A stretch of DNA of 64,000 nucleotides from Candidatus Sulfotelmatobacter sp. (GTDB lineage Bacteria > Acidobacteriota > Terriglobia > Terriglobales > Acidobacteriaceae), in NCBI GenBank assembly GCA_030041475.1, contig JASHNU010000080.1, positions 1 to 64,000 on the forward strand, read 5' to 3'. How positions within the stretch are numbered: position 1 is the stretch's first letter; each line of letters opens with the position of its first letter. The translations under genes and the position numbers were made by a program. The notes under the pieces were generated by a model. The model made no database searches. It had not been told where the DNA came from and saw only the letters and a program-made list of their open reading frames with translations. Positions 1-9,961 of this stretch are shown here, piece by piece.

Positions 1-939
1 ACCGGGGCAACCTGCAACAATATCTCGTGGGACGTCGCGGGGACCGACACCCCGCTGGTTCCGATCACCGATCTGGGTACGGGCACTTACTTGGGCACCG
101 AAGGCGGTCTCTATCCCAACGGCAGCAACGTGATGCCGTCCGGTCACGATTCCGACGGTGTGGCCCTGGCGGACGCGATCCAGCCTCTGGACAGCGACGG
201 GAACCCGGACCCCGACGGCCAGTACGGTCTTCTGTCCCTCGGATTGTCTGTCACCTTCGAAAACTATTTTTACTTTCAGCAGGCGGGCACCGCAGATACG
301 TCTCTGAATTCACACCTGGTGCTGGTCAATGGCGCCAATCCCAATTTGACCGCAGCTCGCTACGCCAATCCCAGCGATCCGATTTGGAACACGGAGATGA
401 ATTACTTCCTGCCCCAGGCGGGCGTCACTGCCAACCAGATCGTGGCAGCCTGGGTGATGGTGATCGATGGCTATCCCACCGGTACATTCCCCAATGATAT
501 GACCACGCTGCAGAGCCAGTACGAGTCCATCGCCAATAACCTGACCTCGAAGTTCCCCAATCTGAAGTTGGCGTTCTTTTCCTCGCGCGACTACTCGGGT
601 TATTCCAATGGAAGAGTGCAACCCGACGATCCCGAACCCTACGCCTACGAAACCGCATTTGCCGTGCGCGGCATGATTGAAGACCAACTCAATGGCAACT
701 CCAATCTCAACTACAACCCTGCCAACGGGCCGGTAGTGGCGCCCTGGCTGAGCTGGGCGGACTACGACTGGGCCAATGGAATGATCCCGCGCAGCGATGG
801 ACTGGTCTGGACCTGTCAGGATTTCCTCAATGATGGCACGCACAACTCGCTGCCCGGGGGGCGCGAGAAGGACGCCAATCTGTTGATGAACTTCTTCAAG
901 ACGGACGACGCGACCACGCCCTGGTTCCTGGCGCCGTAG
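1..939 (+). CDS. SGNH/GDSL-type secreted hydrolase, 5' truncated
   Basis: The frame is open from base 1, so the N-terminus, including any signal peptide and the catalytic Ser block, lies outside the window. The visible 312 residues resemble the acidobacterial/planctomycete SGNH-like hydrolases: a VNGA-type block, a segment FPNLKLAFFSSR, then PEPYAYETAFAV and RSDGLVWT. Near the C-terminus DGTHNS matches the SGNH block V Asp-x-x-His, which supplies the catalytic Asp and His (the usual form is DGTHPS). It probably deacylates or de-esterifies an extracellular polymer; the substrate is not visible. The assignment rests on family memory and motif order. Confidence 0.72.
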   Translation, partial: TGATCNNISWDVAGTDTPLVPITDLGTGTYLGTEGGLYPNGSNVMPSGHDSDGVALADAIQPLDSDGNPDPDGQYGLLSLGLSVTFENYFYFQQAGTADTSLNSHLVLVNGANPNLTAARYANPSDPIWNTEMNYFLPQAGVTANQIVAAWVMVIDGYPTGTFPNDMTTLQSQYESIANNLTSKFPNLKLAFFSSRDYSGYSNGRVQPDDPEPYAYETAFAVRGMIEDQLNGNSNLNYNPANGPVVAPWLSWADYDWANGMIPRSDGLVWTCQDFLNDGTHNSLPGGREKDANLLMNFFKTDDATTPWFLAP

Positions 940-1207
940 CTTGCGCAAGTATCCGTAGAAGTTTCCAAAACCGGAGCGCGGGGGTTCGCAATTTTTCGGG
1001 ATCCCCGCGCTGCTTTGTTTGCGTTCAAGCGGGCTGGTGCACGAAGTCCCGGCCGATGGACAGCGGGCTGCGCGCCGGCTCCGTAGAATCCCGAAGCATG
1101 TTGTACTGACGACAACACCCTCGTTGCAAAGCAACCCCTCGTCGTGTGTTTTCGAACCGCAACACAACCAACCCCTAAAATCCTAGACAGTCGGAAGGTG
1201 TTCCAAG

Positions 1208-3400
1208 ATGCTGGTATCCATTCGAAGGACTTTGGCAGCTCGTTCTTTTGCGTTTCTAGGGATGTTGTGTCTGTTCAGCGTGGCTGGGTTTACCCAGTCC
1301 AGCCGGACCCCAGAGTCCAAGCCGTCCACCAGTGGCGCGAACCAGGCGGACATCTCAGTCATTCAGCACATCATTTTCATCATCAAAGAGAACCGCAGCT
1401 TCGATAACTACTTCGGCCAGTATCCTGGAGCCGATGGCGCGACCAGCGGAATCCTCTCTACAGGGCAGACGATCCCCTTGGAACACACGCCCGACCAGGT
1501 CGTCGATATAGGCCACGACTGGACGTCTGCCCTAACGGCGATGGACAACGGCGCTATGGATCAGTTCGACTTGATCCTCTATGGAAACGTCAACGGTTCA
1601 CTCATGAGTTATTCTCAGCTCACCCAGCAGGACATTCCCAATTACTACACGTATGCGCAAAACTTCGTACTTTCCGACCATACGTTTTCGTCGCTGCACG
1701 GGGAGAGTTTTCCCAATCACCTTTACACCATCGCCGCCACATCCGGGGGCGTCTTCACGGTTCCACTGGCTCTAGGTTCGCAACAGGCTGCTTACAACTG
1801 GGGTTGTGATCTTCCTTCCGACTATGCCGTTCGGGTTATGGACGATGAAGGCGACGTCTCAGAGTCCTTCCCTTGCTTTGATTTCCAAACCCTTGCCGAT
1901 AGCCTGGAAAATGCCGGGATAAGCTGGAAATACTACGCGCCTCCTCAGGGCACGCAGGGATACCAGTTTTCCACTTATGACGCGATCAATCACATTCGTA
2001 ACTCACCCCTCTGGGAAGAAGACGTAGTGCCGGATACGCAATTCGCCACCGACGCTGCCAGCGGCAATCTGCCCGCGGTAAGCTGGCTGGTGACTGGGCC
2101 GAATAGTGAGCATCCGCCCAATAGCACCTGTCAGGGCGAGAATTGGACAGTCCAGCAGTTGAATGCCCTCATGCAAGGGCCAGATTGGAGCACTTCCGCA
2201 GTCTTCCTCACGTGGGATGACTTCGGCGGCTTCTATGATCACATGCCGGTACCTACGGTAGACGAGTTCGGTTTGGGGCCGAGGGTTCCGATGCTCATCA
2301 TCTCCCCTTATGCCCAGGCTGGGTATATCTCTCACACCCAATATGAATTCTCTTCCGTACTGAAATTTATCGAGGAGCGCTTTGGGCTGCCGGCACTGTC
2401 GGACCGGGACGCTAACGCCAACGACACCACCGACAGCTTCAATTTCAACCAATCGCCGATTGCACCCCTGGTGCTAAACGCTCAAACCTGTCCCATCCAA
2501 TCCGCATCGAACATGTATTTTGGCCCGCAGGTCGTGGGCACCGTGAGTTCGGCCAATGTTCTGACTTTGACCAACATTCGCACCGCACCGATCACCGTGT
2601 CGAATGTCGCCATCACGGGCAATTTCGGTCAGAAGAATACTTGCTCGACGCTGGCGGTGGGCGCGACCTGCCAGATCCTGGTGATGTTCAAGCCCAAACA
2701 GACAGGCCCTCTCACCGGAACGTTGACGATTACGGATACTGATGTCACCAGTCCGCAAGTGATCAGTCTTCAGGGTACGGGCAGCGAGGTCAGCATCACA
2801 AACTCCAAATACCCCGGCGTCAACTTGGGCACAACCTATGTTGATTCCCAGTCCACAGCTACAGTAGTGCTGAGCAATTATGGAGCGTTGCCCCTGCCCA
2901 TTACCAGCGTCGCAACCGTAGGGGATTACTCGCAAACCAACACCTGCGGCAGCAGCGTAGCCGCCGGCGGTTCCTGCACCATTACCGTCACTTTTAGCCC
3001 CACCACCGCGGGTACACTGTACGGGAACCTTGTCGTAACCGACGGCGACGCGGCCAGTCCGAACACTGCCAGGCTTTACGGCGTCGGGAGCTCGACCTTG
3101 CTGGCTCCGACCTTTTTGAACTTCGGCTCGGAGTACGTCAATGACACCAGCAAACCCAAAACCGTCTCGCTAACCAACGTGGCCACAACTCCGTTGAACA
3201 TCGGCAGCATCGTGGCGAGCACGAATTACGCTGAGACCGACAATTGCGGCACCCTATTGGCAGGCGGCACCGCTTGCACGATTACGGTTACGTTCATACC
3301 AAGTCAGACGGGAAGTCTGCCGGGCACCCTCACAATTTCCGACGCTGACATGAACAGCCCGCACATCATAAAACTGTCCGGAACGGGAGTCAGTCCTTAG
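1208..3400 (+). CDS. Secreted phosphoesterase (AcpA/phospholipase C family) with three ASH repeats
   Basis: 730 aa. A signal peptide (about residues 1-30) precedes a phosphoesterase domain (about 52-425) with the family signature [11 protein letters not shown] near 60-70, [13 protein letters not shown] (probable nucleophile Ser), [11 protein letters not shown] (metal ligands) and [13 protein letters not shown]. This family includes acid phosphatase AcpA and bacterial phospholipase C; the actual substrate cannot be read. The last 300 residues are three choice-of-anchor-D/ASH repeats of about 100 aa, each with a Cys pair and ending in LxGxG. It is the first of three paralogues in tandem (with 5436-7637 and 7739-9928). 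The ATG start lies downstream of a GGAAGG-like site. Confidence 0.88.
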   Translation: MLVSIRRTLAARSFAFLGMLCLFSVAGFTQSSRTPESKPSTSGANQADISVIQHIIFIIKENRSFDNYFGQYPGADGATSGILSTGQTIPLEHTPDQVVDIGHDWTSALTAMDNGAMDQFDLILYGNVNGSLMSYSQLTQQDIPNYYTYAQNFVLSDHTFSSLHGESFPNHLYTIAATSGGVFTVPLALGSQQAAYNWGCDLPSDYAVRVMDDEGDVSESFPCFDFQTLADSLENAGISWKYYAPPQGTQGYQFSTYDAINHIRNSPLWEEDVVPDTQFATDAASGNLPAVSWLVTGPNSEHPPNSTCQGENWTVQQLNALMQGPDWSTSAVFLTWDDFGGFYDHMPVPTVDEFGLGPRVPMLIISPYAQAGYISHTQYEFSSVLKFIEERFGLPALSDRDANANDTTDSFNFNQSPIAPLVLNAQTCPIQSASNMYFGPQVVGTVSSANVLTLTNIRTAPITVSNVAITGNFGQKNTCSTLAVGATCQILVMFKPKQTGPLTGTLTITDTDVTSPQVISLQGTGSEVSITNSKYPGVNLGTTYVDSQSTATVVLSNYGALPLPITSVATVGDYSQTNTCGSSVAAGGSCTITVTFSPTTAGTLYGNLVVTDGDAASPNTARLYGVGSSTLLAPTFLNFGSEYVNDTSKPKTVSLTNVATTPLNIGSIVASTNYAETDNCGTLLAGGTACTITVTFIPSQTGSLPGTLTISDADMNSPHIIKLSGTGVSP

Positions 3401-3784
3401 AGCTCTGTGGTATTGAAAACCGGGCAGATCGCGTGTTGAAACTGCCCGATGCTTCTGGGCCCAGAATCTTCGAGCTTCTTCAGGTGCAATCCTGGAGAAG
3501 CTCAACTTTTTTCCGCGACCAGGGAGGCCGTTCCACCCGTAAAACGTCCGTGCAGGGCGCGCGCTCCACAGAACCCAAGAATTCCTGACGTGGACGAATT
3601 GCCTGGGGGTACAGATCGCAGGCCGAATCGGCGCACTCAGATGAAAATTCTTTCATGTTGTGAAAGCTACTGAAATCCCTGTATAGTCTTCGCCGCGCTC
3701 GAAGTTGGAAATAAGGCCTCGTTTTACGTTATCCCCCGAACGATTTACTGTCACATACCTGACCGCAACCAGGGAGAATTGAGC
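3401..3784 (+). other. Intergenic region with a candidate regulated promoter
   Basis: 384 bases without a convincing gene between the first phosphoesterase and the PQQ-like protein. The proximal half shows nothing recognisable. The distal part carries iterated TGAAA/TTTCA half-sites and a -10-like TATAGT, described separately. Confidence 0.6.
3642..3687 (+). promoter_or_regulatory. Candidate operator TGAAA-N4-TTTCA plus promoter
   Basis: TGAAA-ATTC-TTTCA at 3642-3655 is a palindrome, and further TGAAA half-sites occur at 3661 and 3671, so half-sites recur about every 9-10 bases. A -10-like TATAGT lies at 3682-3687, with a weak -35 (TTGTGA, 3658-3663, 18 bp spacer) overlapping the sites. The same palindrome at the same distance precedes the PQQ-like gene at 18618. 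The function is inferred from position only. Confidence 0.4.
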
Positions 3785-5380
3785 ATGCCCCGTTTCATCC
3801 GTTGGACTTCGGTCTCGCTTCTAGTGACACTGGCTGCCAGCATGCTGGCTGCGGCCCAGGTGTCGGTTACCACCTACCACTACGACAATTACCGCACGGG
3901 CTGGAATTACAGCGAGTCTGTACTCACAGTTGCCGCCCTGCAGAGTTCGACGTTCGCGGTGCTGGGCAAGATCACGCTCGACGATCAGGTGGATGCCCAA
4001 CCGTTAATCGTGCCCGGTGTCACTATCACTGCCGGCAATTTCCAGGGCGTGCACGATGTGGTGTATGTGGCCACTGACAACAACACCATCTACGCCATCG
4101 ATGCGGATAAGGGCACGGTGCTCCTGAACCCGAATTTTGGGCCACCGGTGGTCCGCCCGTTGGGTTGCGGCAAGAACAATCCAGACGTGGGCATCAACTC
4201 GACTCCGGTCATTGACCTGAGCAGTAATACGTTGTACGTAATCATCTACACGCAGCAGTCCACCGGCCCGGCATATTTTATTCACGCTCTCGACCTGGGC
4301 AGTCTGACCGACAAAGTCACGCCCCAGTTGGTGGCCGCCTCTCATACGCTCGACAACGGAACCACGTACACCTTCAACGCCACTTACCAGCGGCAGCGTC
4401 CCGCGCTCTTGTTGGCGAATGGAAATGTGTACGCGGGTTTCGGCAGTTTCTGTGATCTTTCTCCGAATCTATCGCGAGGCTGGCTTCTGGGATGGGAAAC
4501 GGGAACTTTAACTCCCATCGAGGACAATCAGATCCTTGACACGCAGGCGACATCGGCAAAGAATTTTTTCCTCTCCTCGATCTGGATGTCGGGTTACGGA
4601 CCCGCCGCGGATGACTCCGGCAACATTCTGTTCGTCACCGGCAATTCCGATCCGAGTGGCACAGCCTACGACGGTGTAACCGACATTGAAGAAAGCACGA
4701 TCGCGGTATCGCCGGATCTGAGCACGGTGGTCGACTTGTTCACTCCCAGTAACGTGGCGAGCCTGGATGAACACGACAATGATTTCGGTTCTGGTGGGGT
4801 GATGGTTCTCCCCGATCAGCCCGGTTCCATTCCGCATCTGGCAGTAGCCGCGGGCAAGACCGGACAGATGTTCTTTATGAACGAGGACGATCTCGGCGGA
4901 TTCTCCACCACGGGCAACAATGTGCTCGGCACCTACGATATCGGCGCCTGCTGGTGCGGAGAGTCCTATTTCGTCGATCCGGTGGATGGAAACGCCCGGG
5001 TGGTCAGCAGCGGCGGGACCAGCGTCATGGTGTGGGAAGTGCAGACCTCCACAACTCCTTCGCTGACCAATGTCACGAGTTCTCCGGCGATCAATGTACA
5101 CAATAACGGTTTCTTCACGACGGTTTCGTCCAATGGAACCGCCAGTCCTATCATCTGGGCGCTGGCGCGGCCAGCCCCGGGAGTTCCTGCCCTCGATCTC
5201 TACGCTTTTGCTCCCGACCTGGGAGGAACCACTATGACGCAACTTTGGAAAGGCGCCGCCGGAAGCTGGGTAAAAGGCGGCACGAACCCGAACATCGTTC
5301 CCGTCGTAGCCAACGGTAAGGTTTACGTAGCGTCGTACAAGGAACTTGCCATCCTCGGATTGAAATCCAAGGCACGTTAA
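3785..5380 (+). CDS. Secreted PQQ-like beta-propeller protein
   Basis: 531 aa from the ATG at 3785, which has AGGGAGA 7-8 bases upstream; a TTG two codons earlier is the alternative. A signal peptide (about 1-25, ending AAAQ) is followed by the paralogue signature TYHYDNYRTGWN and repeated propeller strands such as VVYVATDNNTIYAIDAD. The fold resembles PQQ-dependent dehydrogenases and BamB, but I see no evidence of cofactor binding, so an enzymatic role is not claimed. Related proteins occur at 16559 and 18618. It ends 55 bases before the second phosphoesterase and is probably co-transcribed with it. Confidence 0.78.
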   Translation: MPRFIRWTSVSLLVTLAASMLAAAQVSVTTYHYDNYRTGWNYSESVLTVAALQSSTFAVLGKITLDDQVDAQPLIVPGVTITAGNFQGVHDVVYVATDNNTIYAIDADKGTVLLNPNFGPPVVRPLGCGKNNPDVGINSTPVIDLSSNTLYVIIYTQQSTGPAYFIHALDLGSLTDKVTPQLVAASHTLDNGTTYTFNATYQRQRPALLLANGNVYAGFGSFCDLSPNLSRGWLLGWETGTLTPIEDNQILDTQATSAKNFFLSSIWMSGYGPAADDSGNILFVTGNSDPSGTAYDGVTDIEESTIAVSPDLSTVVDLFTPSNVASLDEHDNDFGSGGVMVLPDQPGSIPHLAVAAGKTGQMFFMNEDDLGGFSTTGNNVLGTYDIGACWCGESYFVDPVDGNARVVSSGGTSVMVWEVQTSTTPSLTNVTSSPAINVHNNGFFTTVSSNGTASPIIWALARPAPGVPALDLYAFAPDLGGTTMTQLWKGAAGSWVKGGTNPNIVPVVANGKVYVASYKELAILGLKSKAR

Positions 5381-5435
5381 AGCAGGCACTCATGAACGCG
5401 AGCTTAAGCCTAAGATTCTCTGGTAACTGAGGCAA

Positions 5436-7637
5436 ATGCTCACGGAGAACGGATTCGACCGAATGCAATCAAGGGTACTCAGACACGCACTCTGTTCTAT
5501 TGTCAGTTTGCTTGCCTTTGTCTGCCTGGCGGTTTTTGCGGCGGCTCAAACCGCTGACGTCAAGCGCTCCGGCAAAGGCTCTAACCAGGGCGACATCACG
5601 GTCATCCAACACATCATCTTCATCATCAAGGAAAATCGCAGCTTTGATGAGTATTTTGGCCTCTTTCCCGGCGCCGATGGTGCAACCAGCGGAACCACTT
5701 CAACGGGCCAGGTGATGACTCTGGAGCACACCCCCGACGAGGTGGTTGATATGGGCCACGACTGGACTTCTGCCATCACGGCGGCCGACGGCGGCAAAAT
5801 GGATCAGTTTGACATAATCCTCGACGGTGACCTGAACGGGGAATATCTGTCCTATTCCCAGATGGCCCAGGCTGATATTCCCAACTACTACTCGTATGCG
5901 CAAAATTTTGTCCTCGCGGACCATATGTTCTCCTCACTCCACGGACCCAGCCTCCCGAATCATCTGTACACGATCGCCGCACAGGCGGGTGGCGTTATCA
6001 CCGTTCCCGCCGCTCCAGGGTCGCAGAATCTCAGCAATTGGGGATGCGATTCGCCGACCGGTTCCCACGTCACGGTGATCGACGAGGACGGCGACATCTC
6101 CCAGGCGTTCCCCTGCTTTGATTTCCAGACCCTCGCGGATTCTCTCGCGACTGCCGGAATCAGTTGGAAATATTACGCACCCCCGGAAGGCATGCAGGGA
6201 TATGAATACTCGACGTACGATGCGATCAATCACATTCGGAATTCGTCAGTTTGGACCGAGAATGTGGTGCCGGATACGCAATTCGTGACCGACGCTGCCA
6301 GCGGGAACTTGGCGGCAGTAAGCTGGCTGGTCACCGGACCGGGTAGCGAACACCCGCCCAACAGCACGTGCCAGGGCGAGAACTGGACGGTGCAGCAGCT
6401 CAACGCCCTCATGCAAGGGCCGGACTGGAATACCGCCGCGGTTTTTCTCACGTGGGATGATTTTGGCGGTTTCTACGACCATGTCCCGCCGCCCTACGAC
6501 GATGAGTACGGCTTGGGGCCTCGCGTCCCGCTCCTCATCATCTCTCCCTACGCGCAACCCGGGTACATCTCGCACACGCAATACGAATTTTCGTCTGTGT
6601 TGAAGTTCATCGAAGACCGCTTCGGATTGACGCCGCTGACGGAAAGAGACGCCAATGCCAATGACACGACCGACAGCTTCAATTTCAGCCAGAACCTTAA
6701 TCCGCCGCTCGTCCTGACCCAGCGGGAATGTCCCATCAATGCAGCCTCGAACGTTTACTTCGGCGGACAGCAGGTGGGCACTACGAGCCCCCCGTATGCT
6801 GTTGCCGTAACCAACGCCCGCACGACCACGCTCACAATATCCAAGATCGCGATCAGCGGCGAATTTGCGCAGACGAACAATTGCAAGAATCTCGCGCCGA
6901 ACGCCAAGTGCAACATCAATGTAACCTTCAAGCCCACGCAGACTGGACCTCAGAGCGGAACCCTTACCATCACCGATAGCGATGCAACCAGCCCCCAGGT
7001 TGTGAGCCTTCAGGGAACGGGCAGCGAACTGAGCATAACCAATTCTGCATACCCCGGCCTCACCTTCGGCACGATCAACTTGAATGTTCAGTCCACAAAG
7101 AACGTGACTCTTACCAATAACGGAACTTCCCCTCTGACCATCACCGGAGTCTCGACAGTTGGCGATTTCTTGCAAACCAACACTTGCGGAACGAGCCTTG
7201 CGGGGAACGGGTCGTGCACGATCTCGGTCACCTTTGCGCCCACGCAATCGGGCATGCGGATTGGAAATTTATGGATTTCTTCTGACGACCCGGCGACCCC
7301 GCAAACCTTGCGCCTCAGCGGCACCGCGGAAGGGGTCTCCGTGAGTCCCGCAACCTTGAAATTCGGGAAGCAGAAAGTTAATACCACGAGTCCTCTCCAG
7401 ACAGTTACGATAAGCAATCTGGGCGCCAGCGCCGTGAATGTCGGCACCATTACCGCCAGCGGCGATTACGCGCAGACGAATAACTGCGGCGCATCGCTCC
7501 CGGCAAACGGCCAATGTACAGTGAGTGTCACTTTCACGCCCACAGTTGCCGGAGGACTGCAGGGTACGGTTACAATCACCGACAGCGCCGATGACCCGTC
7601 GACGGTGGCGCTGTCGGGGACAGGAGTTAACCCTTAA
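5436..7637 (+). CDS. Secreted phosphoesterase (AcpA/phospholipase C family) with three ASH repeats, paralogue 2
   Basis: 733 aa from the ATG at 5436, or 724 aa from the ATG at 5463 (MQSRVLRH). The signal peptide ends near VFAAAQ. The catalytic domain keeps [35 protein letters not shown] and [13 protein letters not shown]. Three C-terminal ASH repeats with paired Cys follow, ending LSGTGVNP. It is clearly a tandem duplicate of the 1208-3400 gene, with whole blocks such as [16 protein letters not shown] identical. Short intergenic gaps on both sides and no terminator suggest it is part of a 3785-11938 transcription unit. Confidence 0.87.
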   Translation: MLTENGFDRMQSRVLRHALCSIVSLLAFVCLAVFAAAQTADVKRSGKGSNQGDITVIQHIIFIIKENRSFDEYFGLFPGADGATSGTTSTGQVMTLEHTPDEVVDMGHDWTSAITAADGGKMDQFDIILDGDLNGEYLSYSQMAQADIPNYYSYAQNFVLADHMFSSLHGPSLPNHLYTIAAQAGGVITVPAAPGSQNLSNWGCDSPTGSHVTVIDEDGDISQAFPCFDFQTLADSLATAGISWKYYAPPEGMQGYEYSTYDAINHIRNSSVWTENVVPDTQFVTDAASGNLAAVSWLVTGPGSEHPPNSTCQGENWTVQQLNALMQGPDWNTAAVFLTWDDFGGFYDHVPPPYDDEYGLGPRVPLLIISPYAQPGYISHTQYEFSSVLKFIEDRFGLTPLTERDANANDTTDSFNFSQNLNPPLVLTQRECPINAASNVYFGGQQVGTTSPPYAVAVTNARTTTLTISKIAISGEFAQTNNCKNLAPNAKCNINVTFKPTQTGPQSGTLTITDSDATSPQVVSLQGTGSELSITNSAYPGLTFGTINLNVQSTKNVTLTNNGTSPLTITGVSTVGDFLQTNTCGTSLAGNGSCTISVTFAPTQSGMRIGNLWISSDDPATPQTLRLSGTAEGVSVSPATLKFGKQKVNTTSPLQTVTISNLGASAVNVGTITASGDYAQTNNCGASLPANGQCTVSVTFTPTVAGGLQGTVTITDSADDPSTVALSGTGVNP

Positions 7638-7738
7638 ACGCACGGATATGATTTTCGAGCTTCTCCTGGCAAACAGGCCAGCAGTGGCTCAACTTGTTTC
7701 AGCCCAGGGAAAACCGCCACCAAACCGAGGAAACGTCT

Positions 7739-9928
7739 ATGGCGCCCGTCTTGAAGCGAAGCTGGTCTGGAATCTTCCATGTAACGTTATCCGTTTTTTT
7801 CACCCTCCTTGCCGTCGCCTTCCTGGGCGGGTCCGCGCAGGCTCAGGCCAGGAGTACTTCCAAGGCCCGCAAGCAGGCAGACATCACGGTCATTCAACAC
7901 ATCATCTTCATCATCAAAGAAAATCGCAGTTTTGATAACTACTTCGGACTGTATCCAGGAGCCAATGGTGCAACCATGGGAACGACTTCCACGGGCCAAG
8001 TCATTCCGTTGCGTCACACTCCGGACCAGGTTGTGGACATCGATCATGAGTGGCTTGCCGCCCTCACGGCCGTGGATAACGGTAGTATGGACCGGTTCGA
8101 CTTGATCCCCAACGGCGACATTAACGGGCAGTATCTCGCGTATTCCCAGCTTACACAGGCCGACATTCCCAATTACTACAGTTACGCACAGAACTTCGTG
8201 CTGGCCGACCAGATGTTCTCCTCCGTGCACGGGGACAGCTTCGAGAATCATCTCTACATCATTGCAGCACAAGATGGCGGGGTAGCAACGCAGAAGCCGG
8301 GAATACCTCAGTCCAGCTCGTGGGGGTGCGACGCTCCTGCCGATTTTCTGGTGCAGGCGATCGACGTGGATGATGGAGTTATCTCTGAAGTATTTCCTTG
8401 CTTCGATTTTCAAACGCTCGCGGACAGTCTCGACAATGCCGGGATAAGCTGGAAATACTACGCCCCTACTCAAGGCGAAATGGGCTATGTATACAACACC
8501 TACGACGAGATCAACCACATTCGCAATACCTCCCTCTGGACGGAACATGTGGTGCCGGATACGCAATTTGTCACTGACGCGGCCAGCGGGAATCTGGCGG
8601 CGGTAAGCTGGCTGGTGACCGGGGTGAATAATGAGCATCCGCCCAACAGCACCTGTGAGGGAGAGAACTGGACGGTGCAGCAGCTGAATGCTCTTATGCA
8701 GGGGCCGGACTGGAGCACTTCCGCCGTCTTTCTCACGTGGGACGATTTCGGAGGCTTTTATGATCATGTGGCGCCGCCGCCGATGGACATTTTCGGCTTG
8801 GGGCCGAGAGTACCGATGCTCATCATCTCCCCTTATGCCCAGCCCGGTTACATCTCCCATACTCAGTATGAGTTCGCTTCCGTGCTCAAGTTCATCGAAG
8901 ACCGCTACGGTCTGACCCCGCTGACGGACAGAGACGGCAATGCCAACGACACGACCGACAGCTTTGACTTCAGCCAGACGCCGCTTTCGCCGCTGATTCT
9001 GCAGCCGCAGACTTGCCCCATCCAGGCCGCCTCGAACATTTATTTCGGAGGACAGACCGTCGGCACCTCGAGCCCCCCCTACGTTTTAACTTTGAGTAAC
9101 ATTCGCACGACTCCGATCACCGTATCGAATATCGCGATTAGCGGAAACTTTGCCCAGACGAATAAATGCAAAAGTCTCGCGGTGAACGCAAAGTGCAACA
9201 TTAGCGTCACCTTCAACCCGTTGCAGGCTGGACCTCTGACGGGAACGCTGACGATTACCGACAGTGACACCACCAGTCCACAGGTGATCGCGCTGCAAGG
9301 CACGGGAAGCGAAGTCAGCGTTTCGAATTCTCTCTACCCGGGCATCATGTTTTCCGGCACTGCCTTGCTGGGCACCACTTCGGCGCCTCAAAACGTGTCC
9401 GTAACAAACCAGGGGACCACTCCGCTATCGATCACCGGGATCAGCACAGTCGGAGACTTCACGGAAAGCAACACTTGTCCAACCCTCCTTGGTCTCTCGG
9501 ATTCGTGCAGCATCAGCGTGAGTTTTGCACCCACCACTTCGGGAGTGCGCTACGGAAACCTCGTGATCTCAGACAACGACCCAGCCAGCCCGCAGACCGT
9601 GCGTTTGACCGGCACCGGCACTGCGGTCGTGGTCAAGCCCGTAAAACTGAATTTCGGCGATCAAGCGATCAATACGAGTAGCGCGCCGGAATCTGTCACA
9701 ATCGAAATCTCGGGCGTCAACGCGGTGAATCTGGGCGCCATCACAGCCAGCCCTGGTTATGCCGTGACGAATACCTGCGGCTCGTCCATTGTGGCAGGCG
9801 GAAAATGTAAAATCGAAGTCACTTTCACTCCCACTCAAACCGGAAGCGTGGCTGGCACGCTTACCATTAACGACGCGGACTTCAGTAGCCCGCAGATTGT
9901 TACTTTGTCAGGAACAGGGACCCAGTAG
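7739..9928 (+). CDS. Secreted phosphoesterase (AcpA/phospholipase C family) with three ASH repeats, paralogue 3
   Basis: 729 aa from the ATG at 7739, with GAGG 8 bases upstream; a TTG at 7694 would extend the frame without a clear ribosome site. The signal peptide ends near GSAQAQA. The same architecture as its two upstream paralogues is present: [35 protein letters not shown], then three ASH repeats. The nucleophile-region motif is [13 protein letters not shown], where the Pro conserved in the other two copies (FPNH, LPNH) is Glu, so activity or specificity may differ. The gene is 33 bases upstream of the FG-GAP gene. Confidence 0.86.
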   Translation: MAPVLKRSWSGIFHVTLSVFFTLLAVAFLGGSAQAQARSTSKARKQADITVIQHIIFIIKENRSFDNYFGLYPGANGATMGTTSTGQVIPLRHTPDQVVDIDHEWLAALTAVDNGSMDRFDLIPNGDINGQYLAYSQLTQADIPNYYSYAQNFVLADQMFSSVHGDSFENHLYIIAAQDGGVATQKPGIPQSSSWGCDAPADFLVQAIDVDDGVISEVFPCFDFQTLADSLDNAGISWKYYAPTQGEMGYVYNTYDEINHIRNTSLWTEHVVPDTQFVTDAASGNLAAVSWLVTGVNNEHPPNSTCEGENWTVQQLNALMQGPDWSTSAVFLTWDDFGGFYDHVAPPPMDIFGLGPRVPMLIISPYAQPGYISHTQYEFASVLKFIEDRYGLTPLTDRDGNANDTTDSFDFSQTPLSPLILQPQTCPIQAASNIYFGGQTVGTSSPPYVLTLSNIRTTPITVSNIAISGNFAQTNKCKSLAVNAKCNISVTFNPLQAGPLTGTLTITDSDTTSPQVIALQGTGSEVSVSNSLYPGIMFSGTALLGTTSAPQNVSVTNQGTTPLSITGISTVGDFTESNTCPTLLGLSDSCSISVSFAPTTSGVRYGNLVISDNDPASPQTVRLTGTGTAVVVKPVKLNFGDQAINTSSAPESVTIEISGVNAVNLGAITASPGYAVTNTCGSSIVAGGKCKIEVTFTPTQTGSVAGTLTINDADFSSPQIVTLSGTGTQ

Positions 9929-9961
9929 TCGCAGCCCAAAAGTCAATTATGGAGAAAAGCC

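Noticed and set aside
310-1167. 285-codon minus-strand frame opposite the SGNH hydrolase
   Set aside because: Antisense shadow: basic, low-complexity composition, no family signature and complete overlap with a recognisable gene.
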